Shown here in pieces: positions 1-10,476 of a stretch of 64,000 nucleotides of DNA. Made by a program: the position numbers and the translations under genes. Position 1 is the first letter of the stretch, and every line of letters begins with the position of its first letter. This stretch comes from Chaetomium olivaceum. Taxonomy: Eukaryota > Ascomycota > Sordariomycetes > Sordariales > Chaetomiaceae. The stretch spans positions 992,001 through 1,056,000 of the forward strand of contig JAYWVB010000007.1 in assembly GCA_039881045.1 (NCBI GenBank), given 5' to 3'. The notes beneath the pieces were generated by a model. The model was not told the DNA's origin, did not search any database, and worked only from the letters and a program-made list of their open reading frames with translations.

Positions 1-2
1 TC

Positions 3-598
3 TTGCTCTTCGACTTCAACCAAGCCGCGAGGGTCGGGGAATCATTGGACGGCGATCGTGATCCCAGGAAGCGGACCTTTTTCCCCAACTTCGAGAAGCC
101 CGAGCAAAACGACATCAAGGGCGTAGCCTTCCTCCTCTACTCAGTCATCACCCGCGATCCCGCGTACCGCCGGGGGGAGCACACCCGGTTCGGCGACATC
201 AAAGACGACGAATTCGACGACCTCGCCAAGTGGACCCAACACCCCCCCGCCCAACTCACCCCCTAGACCACCCCATCTCTTCGCGGCTCGAGACCGGCCG
301 GCCCGTGCTGCAGTGGCGGCGCCCGTCGCGGGTCGAGGTGGACAAGGGCCGGCGGCTGTTGGCGATGGGGCGGTATGCGGACGAGGAGGCCGAATACCAG
401 CGGCGCATGGCTTCCATGTTTTCTGTGCTAGACCCGAAGCGCGGGTTTCCGCAGCTGATGCGGCGGGCGACGAGGGCAAAGGCGAGGGCGACGGCAAAGG
501 CGACTCGGAGGGCGAGGGCAGAGGCGAATTTGCCTGCTGTTTCTGCTGCTGGGGTTGAGGGTGGTGGTGGTGCGGTGGCGGGGAAGAGGAAGCTCTAG
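3..598 (+). CDS. Kinase-like protein, 3' part, frameshifted
   Basis: The gene enters from the left edge, so its N-terminus is missing. The first 80 or so residues contain LLFDFNQAARVG, resembling kinase subdomain VII with DFN in place of DFG, followed by a DIKGVAFLLYSVITRDP segment typical of fungal kinase-like proteins. The frame stops near 266, but an excellent continuation (RPVLQWRRPSRVEVDKG and onward, ending at 598) lies in another frame. The shift falls at a run of seven C at 242-248, and one extra C there would join the frames. No convincing GT-AG intron connects them. The C-terminus is Arg/Ala-rich and ends GGGGAVAGKRKL. Because DFG is altered, it may be a pseudokinase. The family is inferred from motif style only. 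Confidence 0.55.
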
Positions 599-1746
599 TG
601 GTGGTCTAAGGTAGTAGTAGTTCGGGTGTTTCTGAAATATCATGATCAAGTTGTATTTGTAAATGGTTCAATAATTAGCTTCTCTACAATTGCTTAGTGG
701 ACGTTTTCGATTGTAAAGAAGACTCCTGGTGCCACGAATTAAATTAATATTTGTGGAAAGTTGATTAGACTTCGCTCTCATTTAGCTCTCGGGCAGGCCG
801 GTGGTGAGGTTGAATGCACTTCCAGGTTATGGGTAATTACCTAGGTACTACATACATACAGATTACAATACCTTCCATGACTCCCATCTTTTATCTTTTT
901 ATCTTTTTAGCAGTGGACAGCTGAGGTGAGACAGGCGCGTGATTGCGATGTGAGACGCGACACCGGAACACCTTGACCCGGCGGAAGCGTTCAGGGCCCA
1001 GGGTTCCTCCCCTATCGGTTCAACCTGGAAATTGGTCAAATTGGGCAACCTCGCAAGCCGTGCGCGGGAAGGTGGAAGCCGAAACTAGTGTACACGTGTA
1101 GGCACGACGTTGTCGTCAGAGGCAGGCACGGCAGCTGAGTGACAGGGAATGACAGAGAATGACAGGGAGTGACCGGGAGTGACAGGGGAGCATTTCCACG
1201 GAACACGGAAACTGCTTGGCAACCCCCACTCACCAGCGTTGCATTCCCCGCAGCCGATGACTTCATTGCTTTTTGAACCAGCCGATCTCGAACCTTTTTC
1301 CTACTCACAGCCACGACAGCAGCGTCGTACCCAGCTGAGATTCTTTGCCACACCGGAGCCTCGACTCAATCCCCAGAGCGCGAGCTCCCTATTGGGTGCA
1401 TACGTATTTTCGATGCCGACTTTTCAAAAACCCGGAGACCCCTCTCCTAGAATCGTTGGAGTGGAATTAAATCGTGCCAATGGGACGACAATCCATGGCA
1501 TGGTTGTGGCAATCAGCCTGGCAGCTAACCTTGTTGAGCCTGAAGGCCCCTTGTGAGCCTGTGAGCATTGTCTCACTCATTGTGCGGTGCGACCCGTTAC
1601 GGAGAGTCCGTGTGCTCGATCCGAGTTTTGCTACCCTCCGCTTCCAAATTTCAATCCTCTCTTCTTCCCCCATCTTCAATTTCTCGGGCATTGCACTCCG
1701 GCCGCGGTACCGTGTCCGGTAATTGCTACGTAAAAATATATAGGGG
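599..1746. other. Intergenic, UVE1 upstream region
   Basis: No coding signal is convincing here. The region holds a TACCTAGGTA palindromic word near 838-850. At about 1138-1190 there is a short degenerate tandem repeat of roughly 10 bp (GTGACAGGGA-like). An AT-rich AAAATATATA stretch near 1733 is a possible TATA-type element for the UVE1 gene. Confidence 0.5.
1138..1190. repeat. Short tandem repeat, about 10-bp unit
   Basis: Five degenerate copies of a GAGTGACAGG-like decamer follow one another directly (variants GAATGACAGG, GAGTGACCGG). It lies in noncoding DNA upstream of UVE1. Confidence 0.7.
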
Positions 1747-2060
1747 ATGACCCTAACCAAAGCCGCCCCCTTCCCGCGCCGCGCCTGCTTGTCGCTTTCC
1801 GGATCATCTTCTCCTCGCGCGCTGCACAGTATCTCGGGATTATTTATATCTGCAACGACCGCCCTGCCGTGCCGAAGATCGTTTGCCTCTTCTTCCTGTT
1901 CCATTCGACCAGCGCCCGCCATCCCTCACGTTTCCATCCCTCGCTGCTCCGAGTCCCTACTTTCTCCCTCGCACCACTCCCTTCTTCCCGCCATATCACC
2001 TACATCAACTACACCAACTACAACCGTTTCGCCTACCACACGGCCCGACCCTTTTCCACC

Positions 2061-4063
2061 ATGCCTCGCAAGTCCAAGCCGGCGTCGCCTTCGCCGGATT
2101 CCAAACCGGTACATCTGGCCGAGACCAATGTCGACATACCTCTCAACCCCCAGGTTCAGCTCCGCAGGTCGGGCCGGGGCCTGAAGACCCTCGAGCCCCA
2201 GGATATCATGAAGCCGACAGCAGGGAACATGTTGGGGCTCAGGCCTCCGGAAGGCGAAGACGCAGACAGTGAGAAGATGGAAGAGCAGAAGGAGACGCTC
2301 ACCGAGGAAATGCAGCTTGCCATCGAGGGGCTCGTTAGGATGGAACGTCGGCTGAGGAGTGCAACGAAGAGGCAGAGGCTACAGCTTGAAGATGAGGTGG
2401 GGCTCTCGGAGTCACAGAAGGCCGCCATCCAAGAGGTATCCCAATCCAAGTCTCTCGCAGAAGGGTCCCTGCGGATTGTAGAGCCAACAGCAGAGTCGAC
2501 CACTGGACAGCAACTGCCCACCCCGGACGAGGAGCTGAAGAAAGATAACTTCGCCAGGGACATCACCGAAGGACAAGGCCCGGACCTCGAGACCACTCGG
2601 ATAGACGCCCCAGAGGAGGCACCGGATATCCCCGAACGAGGCGCCGCCAGATCGCCGCCAGTCAACAGTGACTATCTGCCCTTACCATGGAAAGGTCGGT
2701 TAGGCTACGCATGTCTGAATACCTATCTGCGCTCGGCCAAGACGCCTGTCTTTTGCTCCCGGACCTGTCGCATGTCCTCTATCATCGACCATCGGTACCC
2801 TCTTTTTGACCCGTCCCAGCCCGAACATGCAGTCAAAAACCGGCCAGATAAAACCAAACAGCCTTCTGTTGAACGAGGGGAGAAATTCCTGCAGAACCTC
2901 GGACTCACCAATGCCCGGGATATCGTCCGCATGCTACGTTGGAACGACAAATACGGCATTAAATTCATGCGCCTCAGCTCCGAGATGTTCCCATTTGCCA
3001 GCCACCCGGAACACGGCTACAAGCTCGCACCCTTCGCTTCCGAGGTGCTGGCTGAGGCCGGGAAGGTAGCCGGTGAGCTGGGCCACCGCCTCACAACACA
3101 CCCTGGCCAGTACACCCAGCTCGGCTCACCCCGGAAAGAAGTCGTCGATGCCGCCGTGCGCGACCTGGAATACCACGACGAGATGCTCTCCCTGCTCAAG
3201 CTCCCCGACCAACAAAACCGCGACGCCGTCATGATCCTGCACATGGGCGGCGTCTACGGCGACAAAGCCGCGACCCTGGACCGCTTCCGCAAGAACTACG
3301 CCAAACTTTCCCCCTCTGTCAAAGCCCGCCTCGTCCTCGAAAACGACGACGTCGGCTGGAGCGTGCACGACCTGCTCCCCATCTGCGAGGAACTCAACAT
3401 CCCGCTCGTGCTCGACTACCACCACCACAACATCATCTTCGACCGCGACCACTGCCGCGAAGGCACCCTGGACATCAGCGCCCCCGATCTCCAAGCCCGC
3501 ATCACCGCCACCTGGACCCGCAAAAACATCCGCCAGAAGATGCACTACAGCGAGCCCTGCGCCGGCGCCGTCACCCCCGCGACCGCCGCAAGCACTCCCC
3601 GCGCGTCATGACCCTCCCGCCCTGCCCCCCGACCATGGACCTGATGATCGAGGCCAAGGACAAGGAGCAGGCCGTCTTCGAGCTGATGCGCACCTTCAAG
3701 CTGCCCGGGTTCGAGCGCATCCGCGACATGATCCCGCACGACCGCGCCGACGAGTCGCGCCCGCCGCCGGCCAAGGCCAAGGGGGTGCCCGCGGGGAAGA
3801 AGAGGCAAAAGCCGGCGAGGAACCTGAAGAGGAAGAGGGCGCCGGACGAGGATCCCGTCGAGTTGAATGATGTTGGGGCCGGGTCGGAGGATCAGGAGGA
3901 CGTGGTGCCTGCGGAGGGCAGGGAGGTCAGTGAGGAGGATTATGCGATGGGTGGGCCGGACGGCAGGGTGTATTGGCCGCCGGGGAGGGAGGATTGGTTG
4001 AAGCCGATGCGAAAAGGGGCGAAGTCGTTGACGGTGGAGGATTTTGAGGAAGGGGATTGTTGA
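2061..4063 (+). CDS. uve1: UV damage endonuclease (UvdE/UVE1 family), one frameshift
   Basis: ATP-independent UV damage endonuclease that nicks 5' of photoproducts (alternative excision repair). From ATG 2061 the protein would be about 667 residues. There is a charged low-complexity N-terminal region of about 200 residues, then a UvdE TIM-barrel domain starting LPWKGRLGYACLN. Metal-ligand-type motifs are THPGQYTQLGSP, LVLENDD and VLDYHHHN. The frame breaks after the conserved MHYSEPC region and stops at 3611. The C-terminal arm (LMIEAKDKEQAVFELMRTFKLPG, then a Lys/Arg-rich tail) continues one frame over to 4063. The break sits at a run of five C at 3574-3578, and a sixth C restores the reading. 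Upstream DNA in the same frame is open back to 1734 without ATG and reads Arg/Ser-rich up to ARPFSTM, so a longer mitochondrial form is possible. Confidence 0.9.
3574..3578 (+). other. Frameshift site in UVE1 (C run one base short)
   Basis: GTCACCCCCGCGACC reads V-T-P then leaves frame. With six C it reads V-T-P-R-D-R-R-K-H-S-P-R-V-M-T, the expected continuation into the conserved C-terminal arm. Confidence 0.85.
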
Positions 4064-4514
4064 GTAGGGGGGGAGGGGGGGTTTATCACAGCTGCTGGGT
4101 TGGGGTTGAGATTTTCTTTTCTTCTGTGGTTTTGGGGGATCTTGATTATTGCATGGCAACGGCAATGGGCTATACACGATGCGATACCTACTGGGCAATG
4201 GGCAACGGTCATGGTTGGTTGGCGTTCATGGGTTTGTGTTCAACCGGGGATTCAGGCAACGCAAGGTACAGGGGGATATAAAATGTATTGATTTTTGTAG
4301 TCCGATATACGAATAATCTCGAACTCTTGAAACATGAAACATACAAGCACAAGCTCTCCAAAGATGAGTGTACCGCTACACAATCTTCCGTCTTTGAATG
4401 TCTGTTTTATTGAAACCAGGCGAGAGTGAGGACGGCGATATCTTGACCAGTCCATGAACACAATCCACACCCACAATCCACACCGTTGCAGTTACCGTCA
4501 CCTGTCTACCCACC
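4064..4514. other. Intergenic 3' flank of UVE1
   Basis: No gene recognised. It probably contains the UVE1 3' UTR and ends at the left end of the neighbouring transposon. Confidence 0.5.
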
Positions 4515-4542
4515 CAAGTGGGTGACAAAAAAACAGGTCCAT
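4515..4542 (+). repeat. Left terminal inverted repeat of Tc1/mariner element
   Basis: Identical, as reverse complement, to 5927-5954 over 28 bases. Confidence 0.92.
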
Positions 4543-4638
4543 GCAATTTGATCCTACAAAAAATTCCCCTCTCATCACACCAACATAAGCAACAGCCTCA
4601 ACACCATAAAACAAAGTCATTTGCAATCCCAATTCTAT

Positions 4639-5733
4639 CTAATTGCCGCTCATTTTGCCATCAAGATCTAATGTTTGCTGTAGGATTTCGGGGATTTGGT
4701 CAACCCATTCGTTGATGGTTGCTTGGTCTAGCTTTTGCCAGCCATCCTGGACAGCCTCCACAAGGTCGTCGTGAGTCAAGCACATCCGCGATTTGACCTC
4801 TGACTTAGGTAACCGCCATGCCTTCTCAATAGGAGGCCAGTCTGGTGAACCCGGGCAATTGAAATAGTGCCTCAAGCCGTTCTTCTCCTTCCACGACTTG
4901 ACGATGTTATTTCCCCTCGGCCCATGGCCACTATCTCCGTCCTCAAGAATAAAAGAACGGCCTTCCTCCATCCACGGCTTGACGATACCGTCGAGGATAT
5001 GATCGCGGTAATAAGCCTGTGTCATTTTCCCATTGTTATTGGACGGAATCTGATACTCGTGCAGGCTCTCCATCTTGAAGTCGTATCCAACGGTGCCCCA
5101 GAAATGCGCCGTATGCCTGTCCTCCTCTTTATCTGGCCTCTCAACAATGCAGTCAGGACAATAGCGTTCGCCAGGTTTCCGGAGGATCCAGACACGACCT
5201 GAAGCTCCTGAAGAGACATGGAACTCGTCGGTAAAATAAATGTCTCGCCAGTCTTCCGGTCGAGGCCGATGTTCCAAGGACTTGCGGGCTTCTTCACATC
5301 GTTTCTCAGCGAGTTTAGCGTTGACAAAGGACCTTTGACAAGCAATGCAACGACGCCAATCTCTCTGTCCGAGAGCGCGTTGGATGGTACGTTGCGAGAG
5401 CTCTTTTTCAACGCCAGCTTCTTGGAGAAGGCTGTGGTACGAGAGCATCCGGCCTTCAATACCATGGTCCCAGATAACTTTCTCCATCTTATCCACATCT
5501 TCTTCAGTCAAGATCCTCTTTCGACCGCGTGTCTCATCAACAAATGGATTGTTTTTGAAGGTTCTAGGGTAGTCTTTGAGAATTGCGTTCCCTCGAGTTT
5601 TGCTGACACCGGCGATCCGGAAGATGTCGGATTTAAAAAAAGGAGTGCCGAAGCGGTCTTGTTGGGCAAGGGCGAATTGGTACATGCCCTGTACTTTGGC
5701 CTTCTTGGGAGTCTTATGATGAGCCATTGCCAT
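4639..5733 (-). CDS. Tc1/mariner (IS630-like) DDE transposase
   Basis: A 364-residue uninterrupted transposase. The N-terminal part (about 1-115) is a helix-turn-helix DNA-binding region, with SDIFRIAGVSKTRGNAILKD as first helix-turn-helix and a second around LLQEAGVEKELSQRTIQRAL. The catalytic core follows: first Asp in IYFTDEFHVS, second Asp in FILEDGDSGHG, and Glu in WPPIEKAWR. By my count the second Asp and the Glu are separated by 37 residues (DD37E-like), rather than the 34 of classical Tc1. All three acidic residues are present, so the enzyme looks functional. It is the only gene between the terminal repeats. Confidence 0.9.
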   Translation of the reverse strand: MAMAHHKTPKKAKVQGMYQFALAQQDRFGTPFFKSDIFRIAGVSKTRGNAILKDYPRTFKNNPFVDETRGRKRILTEEDVDKMEKVIWDHGIEGRMLSYHSLLQEAGVEKELSQRTIQRALGQRDWRRCIACQRSFVNAKLAEKRCEEARKSLEHRPRPEDWRDIYFTDEFHVSSGASGRVWILRKPGERYCPDCIVERPDKEEDRHTAHFWGTVGYDFKMESLHEYQIPSNNNGKMTQAYYRDHILDGIVKPWMEEGRSFILEDGDSGHGPRGNNIVKSWKEKNGLRHYFNCPGSPDWPPIEKAWRLPKSEVKSRMCLTHDDLVEAVQDGWQKLDQATINEWVDQIPEILQQTLDLDGKMSGN

Positions 5734-5926
5734 TGTTGTTGAAGACAGAGATGGGGCTTCCTATCTAACAATAGTATCACATTTATTCTATTTACAAACG
5801 TTGTGATTGACGACGTAGTTGCCGTCGAAAACAAGGCATACCCCCTGAACGCTGGTGTTGATGTGATGCAATATTTTGTAGCAAGAGCGGGGCGCTAGCT
5901 GTATTTCGCATGGGGTGACTGGGTCA

Positions 5927-5954
5927 ATGGACCTGTTTTTTTGTCACCCACTTG
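5927..5954 (-). repeat. Right terminal inverted repeat of Tc1/mariner element
   Basis: Reverse complement of 4515-4542, no mismatches. Confidence 0.92.
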
Positions 5955-7115
5955 CCACCTTTCTGTCACAGATTCATTTTCTCGCCACCGATCGGCCGTT
6001 GCACAGACCTCGGTTGGAAGAAACCATGTCCGGGCCGGCGCCGATCCTCCGGCTTTGGTACCAGCACACCGGTACCGTGCTGCATGTGATCGGCGGCCGT
6101 TGGTGGTCTTGATATGTGCATATGGTACGATGTCGAATGTTTGTGTCTGTCGAATGATGCCTCACCAGCTGAAACGCAGCACCAAATTGCAGTACCTGGC
6201 GATCTCAACCGTATGGGTATCACACAGTAGATTGTACTGATCAAGTGCTGGGTTTGACTGCATCTGCAAAACTGGACGCAGGGCATCACAACACCGAAAC
6301 TCCTGTCTCTGTGCATGAACTGTTTAGCCATGCAAGATGCAAACTCACCCCGTAACCATCTGGCAGGCAAATAAACAAGTGTCCCCCCTCTGTTCAGGGG
6401 AAGAAGCACGCAGTCACACGTCGCTGCGTTGCATTATCGTGGCGGATCCTTTACTTTCGAAAGTTGGTGAACTTGATGTCTGATTTCCTTCTCTGCTTGA
6501 GACCAAGAGACTGGTCCATCCCGAGCCTTCTTATATACAGCTGAAAATGCAACGCGCAAAACGGAAAAACAAAAGACCCCTACCCCTGAACAAGCAAAGA
6601 GTATCCCTGCGCTGGGCGCGCCCCAGCTCAGTACACGTATCAAATCATGATGTACAACGGGATATCCCTCTCTTCCCAGCTCCAGGCCGGCCCTTGAACA
6701 CGCCACCACCACCAGTCGGTCCGGGATGGACTCTCCATCCTGAAACCGCCCCCTGTTTTTCTCTTTTACCCGCGCTCCCGAAAAGGAAACAAAACGCCGC
6801 CGTTTCCTATCCCCCACAGAAAACCTCCAACGCCCAAATCCCCACTAACAAGGACCGCCCACAGGCATATCCCTCCCAGCAAGAAGAATCCTTCTATCCA
6901 ACCCAGACCCCCTAATTCAGTCTACCCAGACCAGACCCCTAATCCAATCTACCCAGACCAGACCCCTATCCAATCTACGCAAGCAAACCCCCATCCAATC
7001 CCATCCCATCTGAACCCATCCAATCCAATCCAAACCCAACCCAACCGAACCCCCTGCTGCCTAACCCCTGACCCAAGAGGCCTCAAACCATCCAACCCTC
7101 CAATCCTCAGAGCTC
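5955..7115. other. Intergenic, no recognisable gene
   Basis: Nothing supports a gene. The stretch 6830-7110 is pyrimidine-rich with many imperfect copies of CCAATC/ACCCAGACCAGACCCC-type words, a degenerate low-complexity repeat downstream of the small minus-strand gene. Confidence 0.5.
6905..7060. repeat. Degenerate CCCAGACCAGACCCCTAATCCAAT-type repeats
   Basis: At least three near copies of a CTACCCAGACCAGACCCCTA block (about 6918, 6948 and neighbours) are followed by short CCAATC/CCCATC words. It is noncoding low-complexity sequence. Confidence 0.55.
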
Positions 7116-7295
7116 TCAGCTCCCAACGGCACTCGCCGCCACGACCTCCCCCCGCAGCTCCTTGCAGCGCGGGTGCGGGCAGGTGCCGCAGAAGAGGGTG
7201 CTCTTGCCGCAGGCGACGACACGCGTGCACCCGCATGTTGTGGACTGCGAGACCAGCGTCGTGGCGCAGGCGTAGCTGATGCGGGTGCCGCACAT
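7116..7295 (-). CDS. Small cysteine-rich protein, 59 aa
   Basis: A short reading frame beginning at ATG 7295 encodes MCGTRISYACATTLVS, then eight cysteines in all (C2, C10, C21, C23, C29, C36, C39, C44), including CGC and CGTCPHPRC. There is no signal peptide, so the cysteines could bind zinc inside the cell. The frame stays open upstream but is Pro/His/Lys-rich with simple repeats there, which argues for a 5' UTR. Intronless small cysteine-rich proteins of this look are common in Sordariomycetes, but I cannot assign a function. Confidence 0.45.
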   Translation of the reverse strand: MCGTRISYACATTLVSQSTTCGCTRVVACGKSTLFCGTCPHPRCKELRGEVVAASAVGS

Positions 7296-9554
7296 TTTTT
7301 TGGTGGGTTTTGGTGATGTTTTGTTTGGGTTTGCTGGGGGGTGGTGTTCTTTTTTGAGGAGGTGGGGTTTTGGTGTTGGTGGTGGAAGTGGTGTTTTGCT
7401 CTTGGGGGGGTGATGTGCTGCTGCTGCTAGGTGGTGGTGGTGGTGGTGAATTGATCGAGGCGAGATTTGGTCGTTTATTGTCGAGTTTTGCTGTCGAGTT
7501 TTGCTCTCGAGTGGGATGGAGAGTGAAATAGGGGTATCTGTATCTGGGTGGTTGTTAGACCACTGCGGCGAAAAGATTATTGCATGCCCTGGAGGGCTCG
7601 GAATCTCTGCCGTACCTCCAAAAGGGGGTCTCCAAGATAAGAATCGCCAAAGATTGCTGCCCAAGGTGGGATGTAATGTCCCGCCCTCTTCTTTGTTAAA
7701 AGCTAACAATGGCTTGCACTCGATCGGAATCGGGCCGTGGCGTTTCAACTCCCAAGCGCACTGATCGCTTAGTCTAGAACTGGCGATGATGATGATCGAG
7801 GTGAGTGGTGATGATGTCTGAGTGGATTTTCTGTGGCGGGGTCTTGCAATGCCGTGGCCTTTAAGGGCTCATACGACCATGGGAATTCCCCAGTGCGGAT
7901 GCTGAAGTTAAAGAGCGGCGTGGCGGCTGTCGTTATTTGGGTTGCGTCGGGTTGCGGTTGTTCACAGATGGATGCTCAGCTCGACGTTTATACATATTTA
8001 CATATAGGGACCGGTCCCACTGAGAGAAGCAGGGTTCTGACCCGTTCCAGCTTTTAAAACTCTCAGATTTTAAAACTTCGTGCATCCTCCCACGTCCCTG
8101 CCATGGCGCGGCCCTGGCGCACCAGGTTCCGGCCTTAATGTCACCCAAAGCGGAAGGCACGATGATGAAATGTCCTCCGGAGCCCGCCCCGCCCACCTTT
8201 CCCATTGGCGCATTCGGCCGACGAACTCCAAAAATTGAGTTACGTCATCATGTGGGCTCGATGTTCGAGACTGTTCTGTCAAAATTTGAGCATCGATGCT
8301 GGCTGATTGGTCCACCACTCCACATTTTTCCGAAGTGCGCGCCGGGCATGCAGATTCGCTGGTTTTTCCTTTGGGCTGTTTTCCTTTGGGCTGTTTGCCT
8401 TTGGGCTGTTTTCCTTTGGTGCATCGGGGCATTGGTGGTTTGCAATTTTAGAAGCCGAGAATATGCAGGTTGCGCAGCTTGTCGCACGATGGTGGCGGGG
8501 TTCTACCGTCCAGCAAATCGGCGAGAGGGGCAAAGCCCCCAATACCACGAGAAGAGGTCGACTTCGCTCGATCTCCACAGTTTTCCCGATTGATGCGAGG
8601 AACCACGCACTTCGGTGATTGCATACTGGCTGAAACAGCTGAGCAGGGAAACAGGATCTTGCTTCAACATGCAGATGCAGCAGCTGCAGCTCTAATGCAC
8701 GCCCAGGCGCGGGTCGGGTTGACCAAATTAGAACATGCCCGACGGCGGGGCCCCTTTCTGGATTCAAACCCCGAATCGGTTTCGCTCTCATAACTGCGTC
8801 TTTGCTAGGAACCCTCGCCCTTTTCATGTGCCTGCCTAGTACCGAAGCGGCTTCTCGATACCAAGAACGACCCGCCGCCGCGACTGTGTTTGGAGATCAG
8901 ACTACACTGTCCCAGACAGATGGTGCGTGATGGGATCACCCTCGTTGTGAGCTTGGTGGTTTTCAACTGCTCCCCGGCTTGACCAATCTCTTCGTTTCAC
9001 TATGCCAAAACTATGCGGGTCTGGCAGTTTCATGAGAACGGAACCCGAAGAGAGAATGTGGTGCCCCAAGCCGTCACGGTGTATCACAGAAAGTGTTCCT
9101 CGGCGTCGAGGCTCTTAGGGGTTTCCAACCCGTGGACTCAGAGACTCACCTGTGGTCTGACGACACGTCTAGCAAAGCAATACGGCGAAAAGGGGGTAGG
9201 TCTCAAAGGATGTCGAAATATCCTCAGATCCTCTCCCACCGTTGCTTGGGCACCATATCTCTATGGTTGTCGTATGGAATGCCATCCCAACCTAACTATC
9301 GCCCAACCGCACTCTACCAAAGCGTACGAGTATGACGACCATTATTGGTTGGAGCTTTCCGGCTTCTACAAAGGGATTCGTTTGGAAAAAGGCCACGGGG
9401 CAATGGCGAGGTGGTCACTCCGGGGTTTGGCCGAGTGTCCTCTAACCCAGACACGTCCCGTTCTAGAAGTCAACAGCGCGCTGGCCCGGGCATCTCCGTT
9501 TGCAACGGGTATACTTTCCCCTTATGATTTCCGCTCATAAATAGGTGACCAATC
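7296..9554. other. Intergenic, mostly without recognisable genes
   Basis: It contains simple GTT/GGT-rich and GATGAT-type tracts upstream of the small cysteine-rich gene. A 15-bp tandem repeat lies at about 8368-8420. An ATG-initiated 175-codon reading frame at 9013-9540 (+) has no recognised domain and competes with an equally open neighbouring frame, so I do not call it a gene. Confidence 0.4.
8368..8420. repeat. 15-bp tandem repeat (CCTTTGGGCTGTTTT)
   Basis: About three and a half copies of a 15-bp unit CCTTTGGGCTGTTTT/TTTGC follow one another, starting in TTTTTCCTTTGGGCTG. The flanks are noncoding. Confidence 0.8.
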
Positions 9555-9902
9555 ATGGGCGCTTATACTGCCCCCGGCGTCGGCCATCATTGCATCGACA
9601 TGTATGCGGAGTCGATGGAGCTTTGGTTGGCTTGCATGCAAGAGAAGGTGAAACTTGTGTTCTCCGAGTGAAAAGCCGAGATCGGGCAGATGATATCCAG
9701 AAGAGGTACCCGGGCGTTGATCAAAGTGACATCGAGGATGAGGTTGTTCAAACATGGTATGTACCCAGATGTTCTCAACGGGTTCCGGTTGACAGACCTG
9801 ACCGAGTGGAGCTTGGGTCACCGAGAAGAACTTGAAAGCTTCAAGACCTGGGTTCGGGAATGCAAAGAGCACGGGAAAGAAGGGAGCGCTGTCCCACAAT
9901 GA
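9555..9902 (+). CDS. Candidate three-exon small protein, 79 aa
   Basis: Proposed exons are 9555-9647, 9701-9756 and 9812-9902. They are separated by a 53-bp intron (GTGAAA...CCAG) and a 55-bp intron (GTATGT...GGAG with a CTGAC-type branch word). The spliced frame is exact in length and starts MGAYTAPGVGHHCIDMYAES. It continues into KRYPGVDQSDIEDEVVQT and LGHREELESFKTWVRECKEH, ending at TGA 9902. Composition is acidic/amphipathic and protein-like in all three exons, while unspliced frames hit stops. No family is recognised. An alternative acceptor for exon 3 exists, so the last junction is uncertain. Confidence 0.4.
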
Positions 9903-10476
9903 AGGCTCTCTCAAAAGAAAGGAGGCTGGGACGGTGGCTTTGGCGCCTGATGGTTTGCAGATTTGCAGATTTGTAGAGCTGTTGAGCTGTTGTATGCCAA
10001 AAGGGACAGCTTGGCGAGTCCCACGTGGCTTTGTCGGGAAATTTCGTTTTTAATTCGAAGTTGTGGAGGCAGTCGCTCGAGCTGCCTAACGTTTTGTGGA
10101 ACTCGTCCTTCCATAGCGCCTGGCTGCCTGCTGATGTCGCTGGGGTCCCGTGATCTCGCGGTGCTCTGACCCAGCCGGGACCCGCTGTTGCCTGCTCGAC
10201 ACGGCGCGCTGCTGAACCGGGCGAATTTGTTTGGGGGCTTATTTACACGCACAAGAACCGCACTTCGAGCAAATTTCGTCTCGACATCTTCAATTCCTCT
10301 CAATTGCATCGCCCACTGCTGACACTATTTTCTCGGTTCAAGGTTTGTCTGCGCCTACAATTTTGGACATTGTCGATTTGTGGAAGACAGTCAATTGACA
10401 TTGATCGACCCCCTTACCAGGTACTCCATTCCAGTACGAGACCCACCTCAAAATACCACAACCCCGACCCAGCAAG
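9903..10476. other. Intergenic, PARP upstream region
   Basis: No gene seen. A short duplication GATTTGCAGATTTG/GAGCTGTTGAGCTGTTG occurs at about 9958-9990. Pyrimidine-rich sequence precedes the PARP start. Confidence 0.5.

Larger units (their letters stand above)
4515..5954 (-). mobile_element. Complete Tc1/mariner-type DNA transposon
   Basis: The 1,440-bp element is bounded by perfect 28-bp inverted repeats at 4515-4542 and 5927-5954, beginning CAAGTGGGTGACAAAAAAAC, each with an uninterrupted run of seven A or T. It carries one intact transposase gene on the minus strand. The usual TA duplication is not evident at the ends. Instead both flanks read CCACC directly outside the repeats (4510-4514 and 5955-5959), which may be a 5-bp target duplication or coincidence. 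Intact repeats and reading frame suggest recent insertion. Confidence 0.85.

Noticed and set aside
230..292. An intron joining the two frames of the kinase-like tail
   Set aside because: No GT/AG pair in this interval restores phase. A one-base shortage in the C run explains it better.
1467..1922. A 151-codon minus-strand frame over the UVE1 promoter
   Set aside because: Overlaps the likely promoter and leader of UVE1. Composition is random-like.
3545..4198. A 217-codon minus-strand frame opposite the UVE1 3' end
   Set aside because: Antisense shadow. The plus strand encodes the conserved UVE1 C-terminal arm.
8279..8827. A 182-codon minus-strand frame
   Set aside because: It contains the 15-bp tandem repeat translated as AKGKQPKG-type units. 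No ATG-supported, domain-bearing protein.
9013..9540. A 175-codon ATG frame upstream of the small three-exon gene
   Set aside because: A neighbouring frame over the same DNA is equally open, and neither shows recognisable protein features.
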